Source: Epithemia pelagica (lineage: Eukaryota > Bacillariophyta > Bacillariophyceae > Surirellales > Surirellaceae). Taken from it: 64,000 nt of DNA. The DNA lies in the NCBI GenBank assembly GCA_946965045.2, contig OX337236.1, positions 3,100,001 through 3,164,000 on the forward strand, read 5' to 3'. The notes beneath the pieces are model-generated. The model did no database searches. It had not been told where the DNA came from and saw only the letters and a list, made by a program, of their open reading frames with translations. A program made the translations under genes and the position numbers. Of this stretch, positions 50,460 to 60,700 are shown one piece after another; within the stretch, counting starts at the first letter, position 1; every line of letters begins with the position of its first letter.

Positions 50460-51004
50460 TCAACAAGACAGAATAAGATGAGAAAGTACTCGTCTACTGC
50501 AGGTCGATAGCAGAATCCGTGTTGACCATAATGGTGGAAAAGGAAAAAACACAAACAGCATCCGTATACTTGACAGTGGAATGTTGCCGCTCTGTTGTCT
50601 GTACAGCTCACTGGACGAGGATTCCATGAAGCGCTCAATACATTGTGCTCCTCCAAGGAGACGGAACCAAGACAAGAAGAAGCGCAGAGCGGCTGGAAAG
50701 TTCAGGTCCATACAGTCATACATTTCGGTAGAGGGAAAATTTTCATTGAAAAGTTGAGCGACTTGAACCAGGGCATTCTCTCGTTGTCGACGCTGATGCG
50801 GGGTAATTGTGCTACGGATCCTGTCACCGACTGATTTTGAATGCCCATATCGGCCATGGAGTTCATCATGAAGGAATCCATCATCGTCACACTATGATCC
50901 ATGGACGCCAAACCCAGCTCTCGCAAAAGGTCGGCATGGACGCGTCGAGAAATGGAGTTGAGAATTCTACACAAGGCCTCGAGAGCCAACTTGTTGAGTT
51001 GCAT
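50460..51004 (-). pseudogene. Unrecognised gene remnant, two frames
   Basis: On the minus strand, MQLNKLALEALCRILNSISR then RVHADLLRELGLASMD starts at ATG 51004, just after an AG acceptor-like TTTCAG. The coding-looking sequence continues in another frame (SVGDRIRSTITPHQRRQREN, then DCMDLNFPAALRFFLSWF) to 50460. A one-base shift near 50825-50835 separates them. The helical, Leu-rich composition looks coding, but I recognise no family. It could equally be the middle of a larger decayed gene. Confidence 0.4.
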
Positions 51005-51240
51005 AATGGTGAACCTGAAAGCTAAAACCAGTGGGTCAGAAACGTTTCGAGATTGTTCCTCTATAGGACTCTTTCACATAGCATCCCGACAAAGAGAAAA
51101 AGTCTTTTTCGTCAGTTCAGATTGCATTTCTACTCTTTGTGTTTCAGTTGTTATTCATGACTGTAAGATCATTTCTGCAGTTTTCCTCCTTAAGGGTGTG
51201 TAGCCAAACACGGCAAAATCGTCTGCATACACTTGTTGAA

Positions 51241-52330
51241 TCAAAAGTTTTGTAGGGGGGTCAACAAAGACGCGGAAAGACGTGGTCGATCTTGTCTTGT
51301 TATGGAAATATTTTTCTGTGTTGGTGGTTTGGTCAAGGTAATCGTCGTCAAGTTATAGCCATTCATGAGACGTGGCAAATCCGAGCGTTGCCCCGGGTCC
51401 TTGGTTGTTAGATGAATGCGAGCCGTTTGAATGTTGTGACGCAAGGAGTCCCCGTTGGTTGCGACAGTTGGCTCTCCTTGTTCACGGCTGGTTCAGTAAC
51501 GTTGGTGGTCCGCGTGTCATTTGTAACGCCAGGGACAATGGAAAGATAAAGTGACTTTGAGGAATGAAATGGCCATCGTCTGTCCTGCACTTTTCCGGAA
51601 CTCGGGGCCTAGATGTACGACCAAGTGGTACAACCTGTATGGAATGGTTGGTGCTTTCTTGTGTGATTGGAAGACTGGTTGCGCAGCTCTTTCCTCCTCC
51701 GCTCCAGTCAGCAGGGGACGTGGTGATTGTGGTTCTTTGAGTTTCTGTGTGCAGAGTCTGCAGGAATCCTTCCTTTTGATAGGGGGTCAATCGCCGTTGC
51801 AACCACCCATTCAAGGCCCTTCGGAGATCTGACTCGGAAGCATTCGTCAGTTTCCTTCCATTGCGCAAGTCTCGTCGGCGCATGTAGTTGAATTCACTAA
51901 CCATGCGGTCGTACGGATGCCGTACGACGGCAAACAAGGCAGATTGGTCGTAAAATGATCCAGGAAAGAGGAACTGGATCGTCGTGTTGTTGTTGCTGTT
52001 GTTTGAAAGTTGCTTGTCGGTTGTGTTCCGAAAGAAACTTGGAGGGATATGCCAAGACATCTTAACACCCATTTGCCTGTAGTAGTACTCGTGTTGCTGC
52101 TACTTCGAGGTGTCAAAAGACTTTGTTTGACAAGGGATAGGGCAATGGTTGGTTGAGAAATCGCGCCCGAACACTTCTGCTTTAGGGGCGACAATTTCCG
52201 ATGCGTGTCTTGATGATTCTTCTCAGGCAAATTTAACCACTGTTCACGAATCTCCTTCTCCATGCAATTGTTGGTCGTCGCTTTCTTGTTCTGAGTGTTG
52301 TGGCAGAAGCGTTCTGTGACAAAGTCCACC
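51241..52330 (-). pseudogene. Sulfotransferase-like relic
   Basis: The minus strand carries the PAPS 3'-phosphate motif VVRHPYDRMVSEFNYMRRRD (near 51880-51945), preceded by MSWHIPPSFF and followed by GHFIPQSHF (near 51565), the order seen in Sulfotransfer-family carbohydrate sulfotransferases. The upstream part lies in a second frame and the downstream part (LPRLMNGYNLTTITL near 51345) in a third, so at least two frameshifts interrupt it. The 5'-phosphosulfate loop is not visible. Such enzymes are Golgi type II proteins that sulfate glycans with PAPS. Non-functional as read. Confidence 0.6.
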
Positions 52331-53012
52331 AGTTCCCGACTGCGGTGTATAGAATCATGCCGATCAGAGTGATTCGAATGGGTTTGGGGATCGTACTACC
52401 CTGGAGCCGGCCTATCTTATTCCTTCCACCACGATAACAATACGACAACACGACAATCAAACTTTGTTGTTGCTGGTGACCTCCAACGGCCACCCCATCA
52501 TGATCCGACCATCACATGCTTCATATTGGTACCACGGGAGTGCATTGTGAGGGGCACAGTACATGCGGGCCATTCGATGTAATGACCAGTTCGGTGACGC
52601 TGTCATAGGCACACAGGAGACCATGATGGCGTGAAAATACATGAGAGTTGCTGTTTTGTTATCAATGCACTGTGTAACTACTACTGTGGCGTGTATTGTG
52701 TATCAATAGGTGTCCAAACAATGCAAGATAAGAGCCATATTGTCCTTTTGAGTTGCTTCGTTCGAAATGGTGAGACGTCGCTTCCGTACCTGTGCCACAG
52801 GCATGGAGCCTATGAGAAGAAATTTTTGCATAAGTTAATATGAAGTTAAGATAAAGTTTAGTTTTTGAAGCTTAGGTGGCTTTGATTCGGACGTGTCTGT
52901 CTGATGTCTCTGTGTGTGTCTGTGTGTGTGTGTGTTTTCGTTGCAAATTTTTACCATAAGAACCATCTTACCGGTAAAAAAGAAAAGAAACAACCCTGGA
53001 ATTGCTAATACG

Positions 53013-54467
53013 ATGTGCTCGTCTGTCGACTCCAGCGCTCCTATTCTCAAGTCAGACGGAATATATTTGAAGGGTGACCATCTCCGGAGATCTGATATTG
53101 TGGATAACATAATTCACGTGGCCCGTACGCGACAGCATGTGATTGTGGGTTCCCCTCCTGCCACCGGTAAAACAGCCCTCCTCCAACTCGTGGAACAGAA
53201 GCTCCGAGGCATTTCTGGGTCGACCGTTCATCGTCTCCACCTCAAAGATAGAGGTCCCGACAACCTTTTCTTACGTCTCACCAACAAAGGCATTAAGGAA
53301 GATAGCCTGACCGCGCTCGAGAAGTGCTGGTTGATTCTTGACGACGCTCAGAACGTGTACGATGACGTGTACGACGCCTTCTGGCAGTTCGTTGTCAAAG
53401 ATATTGGAAGCGCTTCCGTCGAGGATAATCTCTCGGTGATTATTGCAGCAACGTATGACTACGGAACGACGAGGTCTCCCGTGCAATTCAAAGATCTCCC
53501 ACATGTCCATGGCAACATTTCTTTGGAGGAAGCCAATGAGCTTTTCTCTATGCATACGATAGTTTGGGGGTATCAAGGGTGGAAGAAGTATTCTGAAGCG
53601 CTGCTTGCCATCAGCAGACTTGATTCTGGAGAATATCACATTGGAGTTATCATCGGCGGGATTCGCCTCCTGGAGGAATCAAGAAAGAGACCTGGTCGTG
53701 TCGTTTTTGACGAGGCCATTGCACTCTCGTTACTTCGTTCGGGTGTGTTTATTGACAAGTTGGACAGATGCTTCCAGCTCTCCGCCAGTCTTCCATTGGC
53801 GTCGCATGATATTATTCTGGATGTGCTGCTGAATGAAGAGGATGGCGAGCTTCCAGAGAACGCCACTTTAGATGGGCTTGTTCGAATGGGTATCCTAACC
53901 ACAAAGGGGAAATTTTCATGTCTCGCAGCCAACTGGTACTACAATCGACGGTGCTTCCCAACCCGGGCAATGACTTCCCCAGAAACACTGGATGATCTAG
54001 TCAAACGTGCAGTCTGCTCCATGTCAGCCAAGAGATTACGCGACACTCTTCAAGATGGCTTTCCTAAGGAAGCAACATTTCAACATCTGTTCAATGAGGG
54101 GCTCTCCTTACACCTACCCATAAACAACTATATCATCCCAGAATTGAACACATCTGCGACTGATGCGAGCGGAAACATTGTAACTGGGGAGCTAGACTTC
54201 TACGTCAATGGTTCCCTACAGTGGTGTTTGGAACTTTTGCGAAACGGCGACAAGGTTCGAGAGCATTTGGACCGTTTTGGTAGCAACGATGGCAAGTACC
54301 GCGAGGTCGCAGCCAATGATTCCTTGGTGGTTGATTGTCGTGGACCAAAGACCCGAGCAGTCACTGCCGATGAATCAAGGTGCACCCTTTACTTTTCACC
54401 AGATTTCACTTCGTGCGTCTGCAAAATGCGCCTCGAGAAAGAGACCACTCTGTCTCTAGCACCTTAA
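53013..54467 (+). CDS. Crinkler-like protein: P-loop NTPase fused to a PD-(D/E)XK-type nuclease domain
   Basis: 484 codons from ATG 53013 (MCSSVDSSAPILKSDG); the frame is open upstream to about 52914 but without ATG. Walker A GSPPATGKTALL is at about residues 47-58 and Walker B WLILDDAQ near 107. A helical STAND-like region follows, with a winged-helix-like part. The C-terminal 90 residues contain GELDFYVNG, CLELLRNGDKVREHLDRF and GKYRE with a following VVDCRG strand. That set matches the conserved E-x-DFY / ELLR-x-G / EH-x-x-RF signature described for CRN (Crinkler) and related P-loop-REase proteins in oomycetes, fungi and other eukaryotes. The usual N-terminal ubiquitin-like header and translocation motif are not present. 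Function in diatoms is unknown; possible roles are genome conflict or host-microbe interaction. Confidence 0.7.
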   Translation: MCSSVDSSAPILKSDGIYLKGDHLRRSDIVDNIIHVARTRQHVIVGSPPATGKTALLQLVEQKLRGISGSTVHRLHLKDRGPDNLFLRLTNKGIKEDSLTALEKCWLILDDAQNVYDDVYDAFWQFVVKDIGSASVEDNLSVIIAATYDYGTTRSPVQFKDLPHVHGNISLEEANELFSMHTIVWGYQGWKKYSEALLAISRLDSGEYHIGVIIGGIRLLEESRKRPGRVVFDEAIALSLLRSGVFIDKLDRCFQLSASLPLASHDIILDVLLNEEDGELPENATLDGLVRMGILTTKGKFSCLAANWYYNRRCFPTRAMTSPETLDDLVKRAVCSMSAKRLRDTLQDGFPKEATFQHLFNEGLSLHLPINNYIIPELNTSATDASGNIVTGELDFYVNGSLQWCLELLRNGDKVREHLDRFGSNDGKYREVAANDSLVVDCRGPKTRAVTADESRCTLYFSPDFTSCVCKMRLEKETTLSLAP

Positions 54468-54649
54468 ACCTGAAAGCGGGTGACTGAAGGTTCCTCTATC
54501 AGTCCTGGGAACCTCGTGGCGTCTCCATGATGAGTGCTGTGGAACGAATGAATCGGTCGGTACTCTCTACTCCGGTGGTTTGGTTTGTCCCGTGTGGGGT
54601 GGGAACGCTTGCGCCGGTTGTGCGATACTCCTTCATCCATTTCTAGCTA

Positions 54650-54709
54650 GAAAATATCCCGATCCAACTCTCTACCGCCTACAATATCCTAAATAACAAA
54701 GCAGCATAA

Positions 54710-54761
<52 letters not shown>

Positions 54762-54915
54762 CATCATGGTGTATTTTGAACGAGAGAATGAATAAAGAGA
54801 GAGAGAGAGAACCGGTAGTCGTAGTAGTTTGGTGACAACTACCATAAAAGGGAACACACGACAACCACAACCAATGGGTGAAATAGAGAGATCCAACACA
54901 AGCCTCATGTCAACT
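54650..54915 (-). repeat. Kinase 3'-end repeat, copy K4, with (GT)n expansion
   Basis: Shortened inverted copy of the kinase 3' UTR, beginning at CTCTACCGCCTACAATAT. It contains a (TG)n run of about 23 units (54714-54760) where the other copies have fewer than eight. It lacks the kinase coding end and joins the Kelch D flank directly. Confidence 0.7.
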
Positions 54916-55105
54916 GTTGGAGAGTACAATTTCCATTGTATTGCTCTCTCAGTTTGTGCTCTCTCAGTTTGTGACGTATCATGCAACATGTTGCACTTTA
55001 AGTGCACTCCTCCTCTCTACCACCATGACATGTATTGGTCCTGACTCGTTTACGAATGCATGTTAAGATAGAGCAGGATGTGGCATTCACATCTCGGCTA
55101 CCCAT

Positions 55106-56179
55106 TCATTCTCGGAACAGGTACCATTCGTTTGGATGCTGCTCACAGAGTCGACGGAAACACCACGTATTCTTGTCCAGTAGTGGTAATGTCGCACAGG
55201 GAGGTTTGAATCCACCACCAATCACGGCAACTTGATTGGCAGCAGTCACCATACTGCAGTGAAAGCGGTGATTCCCAAATGGTGGGAGATTCCACAGGAA
55301 GTTGCGGCTCGTATCCAATACTTCCACGGGTTGTCTGCCTCCTCCTGCTACAACCAGACAAGATCCCACTGCACATGAACTTCGTGCATTGGGAAGCTCC
55401 AGCTCAGAATGAGTGGTCCAACTGGACGAGAAGAACATGACTGTAGCAGCCATTTCTTCCCGTGTCTTCTCATTTTCACAGGGTGTTGCATAGTCCAAAT
55501 ACTCCACCGAGTCAAGATTGCCATGCTTGTTATGGCCTCCAACGACAAAGATGCGGTGGCCAATAACCGCACTGGCACACCAATGTCGTGGAACAGTCAT
55601 GCTTGGTCCCGCAGTGACAGTGTGGTTACTGGTATCAAGAATATCCACTGACGACAAATAACGACCATTGTAGCCACCCATAACAACAATATATCGATTG
55701 TGGACCGCAACAGCACAACATCCAAATCGTTGCGTTGATAATCGACATGTCAATGTCGTCCAATGGCTCTCAAGTGCACTCAAATCATTAGAGTCAATCC
55801 GTTCCATACAATCCAAAGTTGAACCATGACTGTACCCTCCAATCACGTAGATGCCTCCATTGCACACAACAGCGGCATGTCCTTCACGACTCTTGTTCAT
55901 GGGTGGTCCTTCTCGCCACTGTTTGTCTGGGTCTGCTAAGTTCAATAGAAGGATGGAATTGACCTTGCCTTGGCCTTGTTGACGTCCGCCCAACACGACG
56001 ACCGTCTGCCCCCTGTTGTTGCTAGCGTTATCCGTATCGGGATGATTTAGTACGACTGAGGCATGATGCTCGCGCCATCCACCCTCAAGAGGAGGCCAAT
56101 CGTTTTCATTCCATTCTTCTCTCTCATCGAGAAGGACAAGGCCCGACTGCCATGCTTGTTCTTTCAGTGTCATGCTCAT
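55106..56179 (-). CDS. Kelch-repeat protein, copy D, early stop
   Basis: 357 codons from ATG 56179 (MSMTLKEQAWQSGL). It is collinear with copy C through all blades (VVVLGGRQQGQ, IYVIGGYSHG, YIVVMGGYNGRYLSSVDI, IFVVGGHNKHGN, CLVVAGGGRQPVEVLD, VAVIGGGFKPPCATLPLLD). At 55106-55108 a TGA stands where copy C has GGA (FREGMGNRD in C; FRE-stop-MGSRD here), removing the Cys/Arg-rich tail of about 35 residues. The sequence after the stop stays homologous, so the stop is recent. The propeller itself is complete, so the product might still fold. Confidence 0.8.
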   Translation of the reverse strand: MSMTLKEQAWQSGLVLLDEREEWNENDWPPLEGGWREHHASVVLNHPDTDNASNNRGQTVVVLGGRQQGQGKVNSILLLNLADPDKQWREGPPMNKSREGHAAVVCNGGIYVIGGYSHGSTLDCMERIDSNDLSALESHWTTLTCRLSTQRFGCCAVAVHNRYIVVMGGYNGRYLSSVDILDTSNHTVTAGPSMTVPRHWCASAVIGHRIFVVGGHNKHGNLDSVEYLDYATPCENEKTREEMAATVMFFSSSWTTHSELELPNARSSCAVGSCLVVAGGGRQPVEVLDTSRNFLWNLPPFGNHRFHCSMVTAANQVAVIGGGFKPPCATLPLLDKNTWCFRRLCEQHPNEWYLFRE

Positions 56180-56604
56180 GGTTGTGACTACAGAATTTAT
56201 GAGGATCAAGCGAGACTAATGCAGAGATTGAAAATTGCAATGCGTTTTTGGGCTGGACTGGGATTGCTGATGGGTACAGACTGCCGCATGGAGTGAGCAG
56301 CGCCACGTTCCATCAGAGTGGTGTCTGTCCACGCTTTCCAAACAGTGTGTCGTGGTCCCTTAGTATCTTGGTCGTTTTGTTGTGAAACGAGGGGAGAGGG
56401 AATGTGGTGAGCGGACAACAACGCGTGGAAGCTTTTGAGCGAAAGTGTCTGTCGTGCGCACGGTCTTTCGAGGGGGAGTAAATCGCACATAAACTTCATG
56501 ACAGCACACCACCAAGCACGCACCCATCATGTTCAGGTTTTAGATCCGATCCGATTCGACATACTCCTAGTTCGGAATCCAAGTGCATCTGTGTGTTCTA
56601 TACT

Positions 56605-56760
56605 TGGGGCATTCTCTCTTCTCCAGGAGAGAACGATGACGACACGAAGAGTCCTTTCCGACCGCTGCTGCCATCTCCGAAGCGTTACACAATACACAAC
56701 CGAAGGAAGGACGAGCACTGAATCTGGCCGTTGCACGAGACCAACATGCAACGTTATGTT
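56605..56760 (+). pseudogene. DDAH 5'-end fragment beside Kelch D
   Basis: Homologous to the DDAH fragments at 20704-20840 and 35029-35170. It keeps TTRRVLSDRCCHLRS, but an inserted ACAATACAC-type stretch at about 56690 shifts the frame before the RALNLAVARDQHA helix. It lies head-to-head with Kelch D across a spacer of about 430 bp. Confidence 0.65.
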
Positions 56761-56897
56761 TGTTTGATTGGAACAACAGAATGAGGATTGGGTTGAACGA
56801 GAAAGCTACACCATCCCACTATGGTCAAGGCTTCCAACACGCGTGTGCATATTCGTATATTCAAGGTGACTTCCATTCCGAGAGCGGGGACGACAGC

Positions 56898-57440
56898 GGA
56901 TCCGAGGGAAACCAAGATTCTCCGAGCCGAGTGCCGCTGGAATCGACCAGTGATGATGGTACTACTGGTACTTCAAGATAATTATGGGCGGCTCCTGCTC
57001 CAACAACAACAACGAGTGGATGGAACTGAACACGTCACCGTTCCCTGTCGATAACACCCACCCCAAACCTCAAGAAATTGTACTAAACTAGTTTCTGGAA
57101 TTCCTCCCATTATATACTCTAGAAACCATTGCACCAGTCACTGTTGTTGGTTCACACACAACAAGAGACTCCACTTGTGTCCTGGCCGAGAGTAAGTTGT
57201 CGGTGGTTGCGTGTTGAAATGGAACGAATCTCTTGGTCTGTTCGTGGTAATGGATCATTTCCAGCAGTCATTCGGTCGTTCGGTATGGTTCCTTCCTTAT
57301 TCTGAGGTGTGGGTACCGGAGTACCGAGTTGCTTGTCTGACCCTGACAAAATGTGACGAGGCGACGTAGTTTCGTGATAGTTTCAAACTGACAATGGGGT
57401 CGCCCGGCGATCAAGTCATGGAACGAGGTTTTTAGGTGTA
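56898..57440 (+). repeat. Dispersed repeat R2, copy c
   Basis: Homologous to the second half of R2 copies a and b, from GGATCCGAGGGAAACCAAGA to CGCCCGGCGATCAAGTCATG. It is followed by the 5' region of family X copy 2 in the same way that copy b precedes copy 1. Confidence 0.7.
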
Positions 57441-57706
57441 TTTTGCGCGACGGGGCCTCTGTCACATTGGTATATAATGTTTCAGTACATTTCTACAACA
57501 TGGTGTACTCCATCGAGCGTACCCATCCTCTCTCGTGTCGCGCGAGCACGGACGACCACATACCGTTCCCTTTCCAAAATGCAAACACAACCAAAGCCTC
57601 TGTCGAAAGTCGAGAGAGAGAGAGAGAGAGTTTTCCATTTCGACCACGAGAAACAACCACAACAACATCCTATTCCACTAATAAGGACTGGACAAACCCC
57701 GACACC

Positions 57707-60700
57707 ATGTGGTCGAGCCGCAGCGGCAAGAGTAGCCGTACGAGCCGCCAACGGGGTCCATTCACTACGGAGGCTCCAACGAATGCTACCACCAGCAGCA
57801 ATAACATGCCACCCATGCCGGCGGATTGGGCCCATGCCTTGACCCAGGAACGATTGGCCACCATGAAAGTGCGACAGCAGCAACAACAAGAACAGCAACA
57901 GCAACAACAAGAGGAACAGCAACAACAACAGGGAAAGCACTCTTCCTTGAAACAAAGGACTTCAAGGACAAGAACAACACAGAGGATCCTGAATGGAATG
58001 CCACCATGAAGGCGGCCTGGTCGTCCACTCGTGACGACACTGACCCACCACATTCACCACAACAAGACGACGACGAGGATGAAACGGAACCATCGATTGA
58101 AATTCTCGAGGCCCTCCACAGGGACCCCGACGTGGAGCCTACGGAACACAGCACCACGCAGTCTATGACAACGACTACCACAATCGACCATCATTATCCC
58201 TCCTTTGAACAACAACAACAACACGCCAACGACCATCCTTCTTTGATAACCACCACCACACGTCGTCCCACGACTACAACCACCACGGCCTTGGCCCGTC
58301 ATTATGCCCAACGCTATCACTACGTTTCGGAAACCTTGCCCCGGCAAAAATGGCAGGCCCTCTACCACTTTTGCAGGGACCAAAACTGTGCCCCCTATCC
58401 ACCGCATCATGTCGGTTACGTTGATCTTGCCATTGTCGATTTGTACGATGGGGGCGAACCCAGTTGGATTGCCTGTTGGTCCCACTTTCGCAACGACATG
58501 GTCATCCACTTGACGACGACACCAACGACGATACCAGCAGCATTCATACCACAACGTCACCTCCCACGACCTGGTCTTTTTACACGGCCCTGTGTGCCTT
58601 GATTGAATTGACGCAAACGCCACGGTACAAACCCTTTCAAATGAATTTGGCCCGCATGTACACGCACAATTACAGTGTCATGGATCAATACGGAGACTTG
58701 TTGCAATTGCTGCGACAATTGCAAATTGATGTTACCGATTTTGAATCCTTTCCCTGGGAACAATCCCATCCCATTAGTGGTTCGGGTCGTTCGGAACCAG
58801 CAAACGACGACCCAGACGACTCGGACGAAGGGCATCTCTTTCCTCAAGCCTTGGCGCTCGCTCGTGCCTTGCACTATTATATTGATTTGGGCTTTCATCG
58901 AGTGGCCAAACCACAACAAGAACAGCCCGAACGATATGATTCGACGCAGCATCACCACACGTCCAAACAAGAACAAGACGAAATGCAATCCTTGTTGCGA
59001 CGCTATCCCAAACTCAAGGATCCACTCCTCGTGACACCTAGTTTGATTCAAGCTCACAACCGAAACAAGAACACTGCCCATCAAGACAAGCGCAACTTTT
59101 TGGCCCGGTCGGCATCCTTTTTGGTCGATGCCGTGTGGCGGCACCACACTCCGGATCGGGCACAGAACAATCACCAGCACCGTGACGCTCCCCACACCAC
59201 TACGAATGCACAGGAAAAGACTCGTGCCGGTCCCTCCTCCGCCTCCTCCTCACCCCAAAATGCTTCTTCAATTCACGTCTTTGCTTCGACGGTACCCGCT
59301 CTTCCGGCCGTGGCTTCTGCAGCCGCCCTGGCGCAAGGACCCCAAGTCGCCGTGATTCGGACCACAAGTGAAATGGAATATGGCTATCAACCCGATCGAC
59401 AACAACCCTGGGAATCGGCCACTATCAATCCCCATCGCGTGGGATTGGGTATTGCCAATGCCATGAGTCAATTGTGTTTTGATCGGACCCAAATGGCCTG
59501 GCGATACGGCTATGGAGAATGGGTCGAAATTCGAAGTACGTAGGCTCATTGGAACAAACAAGAGTCTTGTGTGTGTTTGGTGATGTGTGTTTGTGTGTAC
59601 ATGTGCGGACAACCTTCCAAGGGATTTCTAACGACGCGCTGCGCCGCTCTTTTTGTTGTTGTTGTTGTCCATGCCTATGCCAGACTACAAAATGCGATGG
59701 CGGTTGACACAGGTTACCGAACGATTGGTGCAAACATCGGTACGTACAGATCGGCAGCGTACTGGTGAACGATTGGAAACTGCTCAATGCTCTCGATATA
59801 ATGCCTTCGACAGAACGACAAGGAAATTCGAACCTACAATACACAAAGTGACTGGGATCAAATCTATGACAATGATCCGGACAAGGTCATTTCTTATCTT
59901 CCCGGCAAGGGAAACCAAGAAGAAGATGCCACAGAAGTGATTCCTTGTCTCGGCGTCGATCAAACCTCGATCCGGCTGCCTCAAGAAGCATTGGTTCGTA
60001 TCTTTGGGATTGGTCCGTGGATTTGGCAACGGTGAGCCTGTTTGCAATTAGAACTGGTTCTGCGTTTTTCGCAAGATGGGCAAGAACAGCATCGGAATGA
60101 TTTTACCAATTTGGAAATTTGCAACTATACCCTGGAACTCTGGACAGCCTGGTTGTATCACAAAAAGAATACGGCCTTTCGGGAATTGTACGAAACGGTC
60201 GGCGCCTCGGGTCAAGAAGAGTTGTTGCGACATGTCATGGACCCGTTTACCATGATGCATTCCGTGATTCATGACGAGGAACGTTGGGATTTCAAGGACA
60301 ATGCCGATAGTATTTCCATTTTTTGTACACGGCCATGTTGGGAGCAGGATTTTGGGATGCCGCCATTGTTGTGATTTTGCAGGTACGTCAACAAATTGCA
60401 CTGTGTGAATCCAGATGATGGATTATCTGTCGAACGCTAACCCCGGTCTGTATGTCCGTTGTGAACCATTCACAGGTGACCATGCCAATGATGCTCTATT
60501 TGCTCATGGTAGATTCGTACCAGCGTCGAGGAATGCCCATGGATCCAGAAGATCGACCACGTGGAACACGTTTGATGCTGGCCTTGGCCTTGTTTTACTA
60601 TGCATACAAAATTTTCAAAGATTTGCGTGTGGTGTTCATGCATGTCATGGATTCTGACTCGTCCCTGCATTCCCGGCTTTTGGCTATTTGTCGCATCGCC

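Noticed and set aside
54714-54760. Possible CRISPR-like or telomeric array
   Set aside because: It is a plain TG dinucleotide run with no spacers.
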